Assembly: GCA_035283845.1 (NCBI GenBank)
Contig: DATESZ010000254.1
Coordinates: forward strand, 1 to 16,467
Reading direction: 5' to 3'
Length of the DNA stretch: 16,467 bases
DNA from: DATESZ01 sp035283845
GTDB lineage: Bacteria; Desulfobacterota; Syntrophia; Syntrophales; JACQWR01
The notes under the pieces were generated by a model, which was not told the origin of the DNA, made no database searches, and saw only the letters and a list, made by a program, of their open reading frames with translations. The translations under genes and the position numbers were made by a program. Below, in pieces: positions 1-6,507 of this stretch (within the stretch, counting starts at the first letter, position 1; every line of letters begins with the position of its first letter).

Positions 1-621
1 CTGCGGCACGGCCTCGTCGTCTCCTTCCGGACCGGGAATCTCCGAGACGATGGTCTCAAAAAGCGGCAGCAGGTCCGCTGAGTCATCCCCCGGTTTCCGA
101 TGGGCCTGGCCGAGTTTGGCGTTGGTATAGAGGATGGGGAATTCTATCTGCTCTTCCGTCGCGTCGAGATCGATGAAGAGGTCATAGATCTCGTTGATGA
201 CCTCCTCGATGCGGGCGTCGCCACGGTCGATCTTGTTGATCACCAGGATGATGGGAATCCGTCTGGCCAAGGCCTTCTTCAGGACGAAGCGCGTCTGCGG
301 CAGGGGGCCTTCGCTGGCGTCGACGAGCAGGATGGCCCCGTCGACCATATTGAGGCTGCGTTCCACTTCTCCGCCGAAATCGGCGTGTCCCGGCGTGTCC
401 ACGATATTGATCTTCACATCTCCATAACGGATCGCCGTATTCTTGGCCATGATGGTAATGCCCCGCTCCCGTTCGAGGTCGAGGGAATCCATGACCCGTT
501 CTTCCACAACCTGGTGGTCGTTAAAGGTGCCGGTCTGTTTCATCATGCCGTCCACCAACGTCGTCTTGCCGTGGTCTACGTGAGAGATGATGGCGATATT
601 TCTGATCTTTTCTTTACGCAT
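1..621 (-). CDS. typA: GTPase TypA/BipA, N-terminal part (runs off the left edge)
   Basis: Translation factor GTPase of the EF-G/LepA class, which binds ribosomes and helps 50S assembly and stress adaptation in the cytoplasm. The 207 visible residues are the G domain with all nucleotide-binding motifs: P-loop HVDHGKTT (residues 14-21), switch I RGITI (53-57), switch II DTPGH (75-79) and NKID (129-132). The stretch MDSLDLERERGITIMAKN is typical of TypA rather than EF-G or LepA. Full-length members are about 600-615 residues, so roughly two thirds lie beyond position 1. The ATG at 621 is preceded by a purine-rich AGGAAAAAAG and gives the normal family start MRKEKIRNIAIISHVDHGKT. No upstream gene is close, so it is probably transcribed alone from the promoter proposed at 705-733. 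The family assignment is nearly certain. Confidence 0.97.
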   Translation of the reverse strand, partial: MRKEKIRNIAIISHVDHGKTTLVDGMMKQTGTFNDHQVVEERVMDSLDLERERGITIMAKNTAIRYGDVKINIVDTPGHADFGGEVERSLNMVDGAILLVDASEGPLPQTRFVLKKALARRIPIILVINKIDRGDARIEEVINEIYDLFIDLDATEEQIEFPILYTNAKLGQAHRKPGDDSADLLPLFETIVSEIPGPEGDDEAVPQ

Positions 622-640
622 TCGCTTTTTTCCTGCCTTG

Positions 641-905
641 TTATTGTTTTATAACTCCCCTGCCGGTGCCGGGACAGAGGCAGGTAACTGTCTGTAATTG
701 TTTCTCACTACCACAGGCGCCGATGGGGGTCAACCACTTTGCGTTTCGCGGCACTGACCGGTGTAACGCTGATTTTCCTTCCTCTCCACGTTGATGCACC
801 GCACCGGACGGGATCCCGTAAGCGGGAAAAGACTCTTCGTGGAGAAAACGGCTGCGGGCCGGGAGCTTCAGAATAACCACCATGCCCGACGCGGGCACAA
901 CGAAG
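641..905. other. Gene-free, hairpin-rich intergenic region, possibly a dispersed repeat
   Basis: This stretch between typA and the small lysine-rich gene has no convincing gene. Reading frames on the minus strand stay open for 71-85 codons, but their translations are compositionally odd, overlap each other and have no ribosome binding site. It contains short perfect hairpins: CCCG-TAAG-CGGG near 806-817, and TGCCCG-ACG-CGGGCA at 883-897. The G+C-rich, hairpin-punctuated character, and weak open frames on one strand only, recall dispersed non-coding repeats of deltaproteobacterial genomes. That is inference, as only one copy is in this window. It also carries the candidate typA promoter. Confidence 0.35.
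705..733 (-). promoter_or_regulatory. Candidate sigma70 promoter for typA
   Basis: On the minus strand TTGACC (728-733) is followed after exactly 17 bases by TGGTAGTGA, a weak -10 (TAGTGA, 705-710) with an upstream TG as in extended -10 promoters. It lies about 84 bases upstream of the typA ATG and points towards it. The -35 is good and the -10 poor, so this is a candidate only. Confidence 0.35.
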
Positions 906-926
906 GATGAAAACCACCCTCACCCC

Positions 927-951
927 TCCCTCCCCCGTCGAGGGGGAGGGA
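927..951. repeat. Perfect G/C-rich palindrome (REP-like element)
   Basis: TCCCTCCCCC (927-936) pairs without mismatch with GGGGGAGGGA (942-951) around the 5-base loop GTCGA. The flanks (CACCC...before, AGGGAGGGGG after, about 916-965) continue an imperfect C-rich/G-rich symmetry. Palindromes of this CCTC-ACCCC...GAGGGGGAGGG style occur as dispersed intergenic repeats in many bacterial genomes. No T-run follows directly on either strand, so a simple intrinsic terminator is less likely, although TATTTT follows at 965-970. Confidence 0.6.
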
Positions 952-1053
952 TACAGGGAGGGGGTATTTTCATATAAAAATTCTGGTTGTGAAAAATGGA
1001 CGGTTCATGTATGGGAATTTCGGACAACAGCAAATAAAGCAGGAGGGGAAATC

Positions 1054-1167
1054 ATGGGCAAGGACAAAAACGTCAAAAAAGATACAAAAAAGAAACCTTC
1101 CAAAACGTTGAAGGAAAAGCAGGCCGCCAAGCGGCTGAAGAAGACGGGGAAGACCGGAGAGGTCTAA
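1054..1167 (+). CDS. Small lysine-rich hypothetical protein (37 residues)
   Basis: A very short gene with a near-perfect ribosome binding site: AGGAGGGGAAATC directly before the ATG. The product starts MGKDKNVKKDTKKKPSKTLK and continues with a KEKQAAKRLKKTGKTGEV-like tail. About two fifths of residues are lysine, with no cysteine, no aromatic residue and no membrane segment. It is strongly basic and probably unstructured or a single amphipathic helix. Such proteins could bind nucleic acid or ribosomes, but no function can be assigned. The same frame is open back to 907, but that extension translates the palindromic repeat and lacks a binding site, so the ATG at 1054 is chosen. It stands alone between a non-coding region and a convergent flavoprotein gene. 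Confidence 0.7.
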   Translation: MGKDKNVKKDTKKKPSKTLKEKQAAKRLKKTGKTGEV

Positions 1168-1242
1168 ACCCTTCCATATCATTAGAACCTACTTGTGATT
1201 TAAGGATGTCTGGCGCCGGAATTCCTTAGCCGCTCCAATTTT

Positions 1243-1662
1243 CTATATCGCCGCCTCCCATCCCTGATCGGAGTCGATCATCGGTCTGACATCGTATACT
1301 TCCAGCGTTACCGCTGCATGTATGAGTTTTGCGGTGGCCTCTCCAATTCTCTGTGCTGCCTGGGCTCTCATGGTTTCAAGTTTTTCTCCGCTGGTCTGGT
1401 AGCCGGTCATTTTAAGATAGACCCTGATTCCTTTCCATTCCGGCGTTGTTTTTCCCGGCTCCATGATTGAAAAGACAGCATAGGGGTTCACCAGGAGATT
1501 AGCGAATGTCCGGCTGTTCCTCAATGTCATCACAACGGTTTTCTCATCAACCATGCGCGGAGAACCTAAAACCGCTGAATTGACCTTCCCTTCCTTATCG
1601 GCAGTGCTCAACGTCCCAATTCGAGGCTGTTTATTGAAATACTCCATTAATTTTGCGGCCAT
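1243..1662 (-). CDS. Pyridoxamine 5'-phosphate oxidase-family (FMN-binding split-barrel) protein
   Basis: A 139-residue single-domain protein of the PNPOx-like split-barrel fold, cytoplasmic and expected to bind FMN as a dimer. The N-terminus has the family pattern: a short helix (LMEYFNKQ), then PRIGTLSTADKEGKVNSAVL as the first strands. SPRMVDEKTVVMTLRNSRTF (about residues 34-53) and NLLVNPYAVFSIMEPG follow, matching the 'n..nP..a...' region around the flavin phosphate site. The start at the ATG at 1662 is supported by GGAAGGAGATATAAC immediately upstream. It is too short and divergent to be a true pyridoxamine phosphate oxidase, so substrate and role are open; relatives include flavin reductases and general stress proteins. 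It is transcribed away from the methyltransferase operon across about 175 bases. Confidence 0.85.
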   Translation of the reverse strand: MAAKLMEYFNKQPRIGTLSTADKEGKVNSAVLGSPRMVDEKTVVMTLRNSRTFANLLVNPYAVFSIMEPGKTTPEWKGIRVYLKMTGYQTSGEKLETMRAQAAQRIGEATAKLIHAAVTLEVYDVRPMIDSDQGWEAAI

Positions 1663-1746
1663 GTTATATCTCCTTCCAAGCTTTGATAGTTTCTTTTCGA
1701 AGTATTACTTTCTTGTTATTCTAAGTATATGAAAAAAGGTATATGC

Positions 1747-1775
1747 TTGTCAACGTCATAATCATTAATTAATAT
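1747..1775 (+). promoter_or_regulatory. Candidate sigma70 promoter of the methyltransferase operon
   Basis: TTGTCA (1747-1752) and TAATAT (1770-1775) are separated by exactly 17 bases. The match to consensus is 5/6 at -35 and 4/6 at -10. The element is AT-rich compared with the genes around it and lies about 65 bases upstream of the corrinoid-protein ATG. The palindrome at 1772-1787 overlaps the -10. Confidence 0.45.
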
Positions 1776-1787
1776 GCGCTTGCATAT
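1772..1787. promoter_or_regulatory. Palindromic operator-like site ATATGC-N4-GCATAT
   Basis: A perfect 6+4+6 palindrome sits on the -10 of the candidate promoter. A third copy of the half-site, ATATGC, lies at 1741-1746, just upstream of the -35. A half-site flanking the promoter plus a full palindrome over the -10 is the usual geometry of a repressor or dual regulator. No regulator gene is present in the window to pair with it. Confidence 0.4.
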
Positions 1788-1838
1788 GAAACAGATAATC
1801 AATAAAGTATGATTCATTTATTTGAGGAGAAAGAGTCA

Positions 1839-2462
1839 ATGGAGACTATAGTTCAAAAGTTGGCCGACTTGGAAGAACAGGATGTATTGGCGCTGGTGCA
1901 GAAGGCGCTCGACAATGGCACAGATCCGGGACAGATCTTTGGCGCTTGCCGCCAGGGCATGATTCTGGTAGGTGAGCGTTACGGGAACGGCGAGTACTTT
2001 GTGTCGGATCTGATGATGGCAGCCGAGATTTTCAAGGGCGCAGCAAAGATTTTGCAACCGGCCATGACGGGCGTCAATACTGAAGGCAAGGGAAAAGTTG
2101 TGGTTGGTACCGTAGCGGGCGACATCCACGATATTGGTAAGGACTTGGTGGTAGGCATGTTGCAGGTATCTGGTTTTGAAGTGCACGATTTGGGCGTGGA
2201 CGTGCCATCGGCTAAGTTCGTGGAAAAGCTCAAGGAAACCGGCGCCACGATACTGGCTCTTTCCGGTCTGCTGACCGTTGCCTTTGATGCTATGAAAGAG
2301 ACCGTGGCCGCAGTTGAAGAGGCAGGCCTGCGGCCATGCGTCAAGATTATGATCGGAGGCGGCCCTGTTACCGAAGACATACGGTCATATACCGGGGCTG
2401 ATGCCTGGGGCAATAGCTCCCAGACGGCTGTCAGCTTGGCCAATCAATGGACGGAGGCGTAA
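1839..2462 (+). CDS. Corrinoid (cobalamin-binding) methyl-carrier protein, MtbC/MttC type
   Basis: Carries the methyl group as methyl-cob(III)amide between two methyltransferases in the cytoplasm. The 207 residues show the two expected parts. An N-terminal helical bundle (about 1-85) contains GACRQGMILVGERYGNGEYF, the cap over the cobalt. A Rossmann-like B12 domain (about 86-205) contains DIHDIG (95-100, with His97 the predicted lower cobalt ligand), SGLLT (142-146) and GGGP (173-176). The usual C-terminal 'GADGYA' appears as GADAWG. Length fits the family. I chose the ATG at 1839, because GAGGAG lies 9 bases upstream; an in-frame ATG at 1809 would add ten residues without a binding site. It is the first gene of a tightly packed operon. 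The partner substrate is not readable from this protein. Confidence 0.95.
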   Translation: METIVQKLADLEEQDVLALVQKALDNGTDPGQIFGACRQGMILVGERYGNGEYFVSDLMMAAEIFKGAAKILQPAMTGVNTEGKGKVVVGTVAGDIHDIGKDLVVGMLQVSGFEVHDLGVDVPSAKFVEKLKETGATILALSGLLTVAFDAMKETVAAVEEAGLRPCVKIMIGGGPVTEDIRSYTGADAWGNSSQTAVSLANQWTEA

Positions 2463-2463
2463 G

Positions 2464-3603
2464 GTGGACAAACAAGCATTGTATCAAGACCGGCTTAACC
2501 GAATTCAGAAGACAATCAACTACGAGCGGGTCGCCCAAATCCCGATTGTCTTTATGGGGATAGCTTTTGCGCCCCGCTATATGGGTTTGCCAATGTCTAA
2601 ATTCTGCGTGGACGAGGAGGCCGCTGTCCAGGTTACGCTGGACACAGTCAACAAGATAGGTGAGATAGATGGGATCAACTATCTGCCCGGCGGCCGCATC
2701 CACATTGTACTCAGCAGCATCTGGCTCTCAAAGACCAACATTCCCGGCCGTGAACTACCGGAAGGCTCGCTGTGGCAGGTAGTGGAAAAAGAGGTCATGA
2801 CGCCGGGCGACTATGACTTTATTGTCGAGCACGGATGGCAAGCTTTTTTGGGACAGCACATGCCCAAGGTGGTGGATATGGAAGAATTTCATGCCGCCAT
2901 GGGTTGGATTATGCAGAACATGCCGGCAGTAGCCCAACGATTCCGCGAAAACGGCTATGTCATCCTCAGCGGCGGCGCCACGACAATTCCGTTCGAGTAT
3001 TTTTGCGGCGGCCGCTCTATGTCCAAATTTTTTCTGGATCTCTACCGCATGCCGGATCGGGTGCAGGCGGCCATGGATGTCATTGTGCCTGAGATGATCA
3101 GCGCCGGCATCGGCGCGGCCAAGCTGAGCGGCTCGATCGGTGTCTGGGTCGGTGGCTGGCGGGCAGCCAGTGCAATGGTGGCGCCCAAGATCTGGAACCG
3201 GATGGTCTGGCCGTACTATCAGCAGATTGTCGGTGCGCTAGTGGCCGAGGGCATCGTGCCCATTTTTCACTGGGATCAGGACTGGACCCGCGATCTGCAC
3301 CGGCTCAAGGAACTGCCGGCAAAGAAATGCATACTCAACCTGGATGGAATGACCGACATCCGCATGGCGAAGGAAATCCTGGATGGCCACATGGCCATTA
3401 TGGGCGACGTGCCGGCTTCGCTGTTCGCGGCCGGTACACCGGACGACATTTACAATTATGTACGGGATCTGGTGCGCGACGTGGGACCCGAGGGGCTGTT
3501 GCTCTGTCCTGGCTGCGATGCGCCGATCAACACTAAGCCCGAGAACATGGAAGCCTTTGTTGCCGCCGGTCGAGAGTTTGGCGCTTTAACTGCAAAAGTG
3601 TAA
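2464..3603 (+). CDS. Uroporphyrinogen-decarboxylase-family corrinoid methyltransferase
   Basis: A TIM-barrel protein of the UroD/MtaA superfamily (379 residues). In this setting it probably loads or unloads the methyl group on the corrinoid protein rather than making haem. It starts with GTG one base after the previous stop, with GGAGG six bases upstream; the reading frame is open further back but only overlaps the preceding gene. Recognisable barrel elements are LSGGATTIPFEYFCGGRSMS (middle), GIVPIFHWDQDW, DGMTDI, MGDVPASLF and LLLCPGCDAPINTKPENMEA near the C-terminus. MtaA and MtbA hold zinc with HxC plus a later Cys. Here the first motif is HWD (an Asp at the Cys position) while the late GC is kept, so metal binding, if present, would use a His-Asp-Cys set. 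The methyl donor is unknown; O-demethylation of methoxylated aromatics or demethylation of amines are the main options. Confidence 0.9.
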   Translation: MDKQALYQDRLNRIQKTINYERVAQIPIVFMGIAFAPRYMGLPMSKFCVDEEAAVQVTLDTVNKIGEIDGINYLPGGRIHIVLSSIWLSKTNIPGRELPEGSLWQVVEKEVMTPGDYDFIVEHGWQAFLGQHMPKVVDMEEFHAAMGWIMQNMPAVAQRFRENGYVILSGGATTIPFEYFCGGRSMSKFFLDLYRMPDRVQAAMDVIVPEMISAGIGAAKLSGSIGVWVGGWRAASAMVAPKIWNRMVWPYYQQIVGALVAEGIVPIFHWDQDWTRDLHRLKELPAKKCILNLDGMTDIRMAKEILDGHMAIMGDVPASLFAAGTPDDIYNYVRDLVRDVGPEGLLLCPGCDAPINTKPENMEAFVAAGREFGALTAKV

Positions 3604-3606
3604 GAA

Positions 3607-4326
3607 ATGATATCATCCCGCACCAAAGTCATTGCTTGTACCACCGTTATCGAAGAGATGTTGCCGCTAATGCCTTCCGACATGAGCTACGAAGCGCTCG
3701 ACTTCGGGCTTCACCTCTACCCTGTGAATCTCCGTGATACCCTCCAAGCAACCATCGACGCAGCCAGCGCCGAAGTTGAAACCATTATCCTGGGCTACGG
3801 CCTGTGCTCGATGGCCGTGGTTGGCCTGAAAGCAACCAACTGCACCCTGGTGGTGCCCCGTGTTGACGACTGCATCGCCATTTTCCTTGGTTCACGAGCC
3901 TCCTATAAAGAGCAGTCCAGTCGAGAACCGGGCACCTACTATCTTACCAAAGGTTGGATTTTGGTGAACTATACCCCTTTTGAAGAACACAGACGCCTTG
4001 TTGAGCGGTACGGTCAAGAGCGGGCCGGCCGCATGATCAAGCTGATGTTCAAAAATTACACCCGCCTCGCCTTTATCGACACCGGCCAGTATGAAAAGGA
4101 ACGCTATCGAGACTATGCCCGCCGTGCCGCCGAACAGTTTGAACTGCGCTACGAAGAAATTCCAGGCTCGACTGCCTTCGTCAAAAAAATGATCTTCGGG
4201 CCTTGGGATGATGATTTTGTAGTGGCCCGGCCCGGCCAAACCATAAGCTACGCCAATTTTGTAACAATAACCACCCCGATGTGCAACCTGCCCGGTGTTT
4301 CATTCAACCCGTCGGCGGAGGGCTAA
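3607..4326 (+). CDS. DUF1638 domain protein
   Basis: A 239-residue protein matching the DUF1638 family, which recurs beside corrinoid methyltransferases in anaerobic bacteria and methanogenic archaea. Biochemical function is unknown. Conserved landmarks are KVIAC (Cys11), the LHLYP segment (His36), ILGYGLCSM (Cys67), VVPRVDDCIAIFLGS (Cys89), and GTYYLTKGWILV further on. The three cysteines and the histidine in the first 90 residues could form a metal or corrinoid-related site, which is inference. There is no signal peptide or membrane segment. It begins three bases after the UroD stop with only a weak binding site, so translation is probably coupled. Its stop overlaps the ATG of the reactivase remnant (TAATG). 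Family recognition is firm; the role is open. Confidence 0.88.
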   Translation: MISSRTKVIACTTVIEEMLPLMPSDMSYEALDFGLHLYPVNLRDTLQATIDAASAEVETIILGYGLCSMAVVGLKATNCTLVVPRVDDCIAIFLGSRASYKEQSSREPGTYYLTKGWILVNYTPFEEHRRLVERYGQERAGRMIKLMFKNYTRLAFIDTGQYEKERYRDYARRAAEQFELRYEEIPGSTAFVKKMIFGPWDDDFVVARPGQTISYANFVTITTPMCNLPGVSFNPSAEG

Positions 4327-4775
4327 TGTCTATCCCAAACGCTGCATCCTCAACCTACCAAGTTGATTTTGAGCCGATTGGCAAACGGACTGAAGTTAAA
4401 GCTGGACTCAACTTACTCGAGGCGGCGCATGTCAGCGACGGGATGCGGGCTGCATCCGGGGCGATCGAGGCGGTCAGCCTGACCGACACCGGCCTTATCC
4501 TAAAAACCGTGGATAACGCGCCGGCCGTTGGGTTGTGCGGCTCCGGCATTATCGACGTAATAGCCGAGTTGCACCGCTGGAACCTGATCAACGAGCGGGG
4601 ACGTTTTGGCCGGCAGAATGGGCAGGTGCGCAGTAGTCGCCACGGGCCAGAGTTTTTGCTGGTACCGGGTAGTCACAGCGGCAGCCGGCGCTTTGCTTTG
4701 GCGATGCTTTTTCCCATATTGATAAAAAGGAACTTAATTCAACTTTTTCTTGATGGAGTGATTTTATGGAAATAA
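4326..4775 (+). pseudogene. Remnant of a RamA/RACo-like corrinoid reactivation protein (internal and C-terminal deletions)
   Basis: Full-length relatives are roughly 550-650 residues: an N-terminal [2Fe-2S] ferredoxin domain followed by an ATP-binding ASKHA (DUF4445) domain. They reduce inactive cob(II)amide back to cob(I)amide. Here only 149 codons remain. Residues 10-31 (VDFEPIGKRTEVKAGLNLLE plus AA) are the start of the ferredoxin domain. They join directly to GMRAASGAIEAVSL and VGLCGSGIIDVIAEL, which belong near the C-terminal part of the ASKHA domain. The cysteine cluster and most ATP-binding sequence are therefore missing. After FLLVPGSHSGSRR the homology stops and an unrelated tail runs to the stop, so the C-terminal 100 or more residues are also gone. 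It keeps its operon position and overlaps the next gene by 10 bases. A functional mini-protein is unlikely, and an assembly error cannot be excluded. Confidence 0.8.
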
Positions 4776-5557
4776 TCGGCGAAAAAATCAATGGCACGCG
4801 CAAACGCGTCGCCCAAGCCATTGCCGAGCGGGATGCCGAATTCATCAAGGATTTAGCCCTCAAGCAGGTTGAGGCACGTTCAGCCTGGCTTGACGTGAAT
4901 GCCGGCACCCATCCCAGCCAGGAGCCGGACGATCTGGTCTGGCTGATTGAAAACGTGCAGGCTGTGGTCGACACACCGCTGTGCCTCGACAGCGTAAACC
5001 CCAAAGCCCTTGCTGCAGCAATTAAGGCCGTCAACAAAACCCCGATGATTAACTCAATCAGCGGCGAGCCGAATCGTCTGGAAGGCATCTTGCCTCTGGT
5101 GGCAGAGCACGGCTGTCGAGTGATTGCCCTGGCGATGGACGACAAGAATATCCCCAACACCAGTGAGGCGAGGACGGCAGTCATTCATAAAGTGATAGAG
5201 GCTACGCGCGCGGCGGGCATCCCTGACCAGCATATCTATGTTGACCCGCTGGCAATGGCCATCAGCACCAATACTCAAAGCGGGCAAATCTTTTTTGACA
5301 CGATCCGATCCATACATTCCGCCCACCCGGATGTCCATTTTACTGCCGGGCTCAGTAATATTTCCTTCGGCTTACCGGCCCGCTCTTTCATTAACCGGGC
5401 CTTTTTAACTCTGGCCATTGCAGCCGGGCTGGACAGCGCCATTCTCGACCCTCTGGATCAGGAGTTAAAGGCGGCATTGCTGGCCGCAGAACTGGTGCTG
5501 GGCCGAGACCGTCATTGTCTCAACTATACCCGGGCTTATCGGGCCGGGTTTGTTTGA
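4766..5557 (+). CDS. Methyltetrahydrofolate:corrinoid methyltransferase (AcsE/MtvA-like)
   Basis: A pterin-binding TIM-barrel enzyme that transfers methyl between the corrinoid protein and tetrahydrofolate, linking the operon to the Wood-Ljungdahl or folate C1 pathway. Its 263 residues match the length of AcsE. Family landmarks are IGEKINGT (4-11), WLDVNAGTHP (41-50), LDSVNP (74-79), MINSISGE (94-101), YVDPLAM (158-164) and GLSNISFGLPAR (195-206). The predicted folate contacts Asp75, Asn96, Asp160 and Asn198 are all present. The ATG follows GGAGTGATTTT, a fair binding site that lies inside the reactivase remnant. Reading frame and motifs are intact, so the enzyme should work although the gene just upstream is broken. 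In acetogen O-demethylase systems the same enzyme type is the acceptor-side component. Confidence 0.95.
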   Translation: MEIIGEKINGTRKRVAQAIAERDAEFIKDLALKQVEARSAWLDVNAGTHPSQEPDDLVWLIENVQAVVDTPLCLDSVNPKALAAAIKAVNKTPMINSISGEPNRLEGILPLVAEHGCRVIALAMDDKNIPNTSEARTAVIHKVIEATRAAGIPDQHIYVDPLAMAISTNTQSGQIFFDTIRSIHSAHPDVHFTAGLSNISFGLPARSFINRAFLTLAIAAGLDSAILDPLDQELKAALLAAELVLGRDRHCLNYTRAYRAGFV

Positions 5558-5566
5558 TTTGATTTT
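5528..5566 (+). terminator. Possible intrinsic terminator at the end of the methyltransferase operon
   Basis: ACCCGG (5528-5533) pairs with CCGGGT (5544-5549) around a 10-base loop. A T-rich tail (TTTGTTTGATTTGATTTT) follows. The stem overlaps the last codons of the methyltransferase, and the T-run is interrupted, so this is a modest candidate. Confidence 0.35.
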
Positions 5567-5641
5567 AGTGCCCTCTTTTGCTGCATTTGGGGTAAAAATT
5601 CAGCGCTAACTGGTATTTTAATTGCTGTGGACTTTGATGAT

Positions 5642-6472
5642 ATGTGGAATAAATTTGCTCTTGCACTGACGGCTCTGACTATTGCCCTGGTGATAATCCT
5701 GTATGACCCTTCCTCCACTTCCAATCCTGCCGCCTCACCTGCCGACCGCGCCAGAGAGGACCTAAGCAGGTTCGCATATCCCAGCCTGGAAGGAATAAAA
5801 TGGGGAGCGCACTTCATCATGCCCCATGAAAGTCTGGAGAGGCTTTTCGGAGATGATTGGATTTACGCAGCCAGATTCAACAGGATTGACCGCCGCCACG
5901 TCTATCCCGGCATGACCATAAAAGTGCCGGAAAGCATGGCGGCCATCAAAAATTACAATCCCCTGCCTCTCCAGTATAAACCGGCGAAAAAATATCCGAA
6001 GTATATTCTGGTGGACGTAGCTGAACAGTGGCTGGCGGCCTATGATTATGGGATATTAAGCTTTTCCATACCCGCCGCAACGGGTATTGAGGAGCATTTG
6101 ACGCCAGTGGGCATGTTCAAGGTAGATGCACGCCATAAAAATCATACTTCCTCCCTCTACAAAACCCAGAAGGGGGATGCCCAATACCCCATGGACTACG
6201 CGATTCGCTTCTATGTTGATCCCGACAATGTTGCCTACTGGATACATGCCCGCGATCTGCCCGGCCGGCCCGTTTCCCACGGATGCATCGGCGTATTTGA
6301 TGAATTCATGCAAAACAGGACATACGGGTGGCCGGAAAAGCCTGTTCTGAGTGACGCTTCAAAATTGTACTACTGGGTCGATGAAAACAGGGATGAAGAC
6401 GAGTCCCGGATTGTTTTTATTGAAGACGGCCCGATGGTGGAGATAAGAGGGGAGCTGCCAAGCTATCGATAA
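5642..6472 (+). CDS. L,D-transpeptidase (YkuD domain) with N-terminal membrane anchor
   Basis: Forms 3-3 (Dap-Dap) peptidoglycan crosslinks or anchors lipoproteins in the periplasm. The 276-residue protein has an uncleaved-looking N-terminal membrane segment (ALALTALTIALVIIL, about 6-20). A LysM-like stretch follows (about 62-95: ESLERLFGDDW ... VYPGMTIKVP), then the YkuD domain (about 120-245). The catalytic signature is complete: WIHA with His201, and PVSHGCIGV with Cys215. I chose the ATG at 5642. A GTG at 5627 in the same frame would add five residues, and neither has a strong binding site. It follows the methyl operon after about 85 bases and precedes ddl by 35. This context places it with the envelope genes to its right rather than with the methyltransferases. 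Confidence 0.93.
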   Translation: MWNKFALALTALTIALVIILYDPSSTSNPAASPADRAREDLSRFAYPSLEGIKWGAHFIMPHESLERLFGDDWIYAARFNRIDRRHVYPGMTIKVPESMAAIKNYNPLPLQYKPAKKYPKYILVDVAEQWLAAYDYGILSFSIPAATGIEEHLTPVGMFKVDARHKNHTSSLYKTQKGDAQYPMDYAIRFYVDPDNVAYWIHARDLPGRPVSHGCIGVFDEFMQNRTYGWPEKPVLSDASKLYYWVDENRDEDESRIVFIEDGPMVEIRGELPSYR

Positions 6473-6507
6473 GGACTCACATCAAGATTTATTAAGGGAC
6501 AAACATT

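Noticed and set aside
641..898. 85-codon open frame on the minus strand upstream of typA
   Set aside because: No ribosome binding site, odd composition, overlaps another equally poor frame and lies on hairpin-rich repeat-like DNA.
907..1053. N-terminal extension of the small lysine-rich protein
   Set aside because: It translates the C/G-rich palindrome and has no binding site; AGGAGGGG sits directly before the internal ATG at 1054.
2464..3603. True uroporphyrinogen decarboxylase (HemE)
   Set aside because: Operon context, the divergent N-terminus and the C-terminal GCDAPINTKPEN motif fit the methyltransferase branch rather than haem synthesis.
4588..5184. 198-codon open frame on the minus strand
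   Set aside because: It is antisense to the folate methyltransferase and the reactivase remnant, with no recognisable domain and no binding site.
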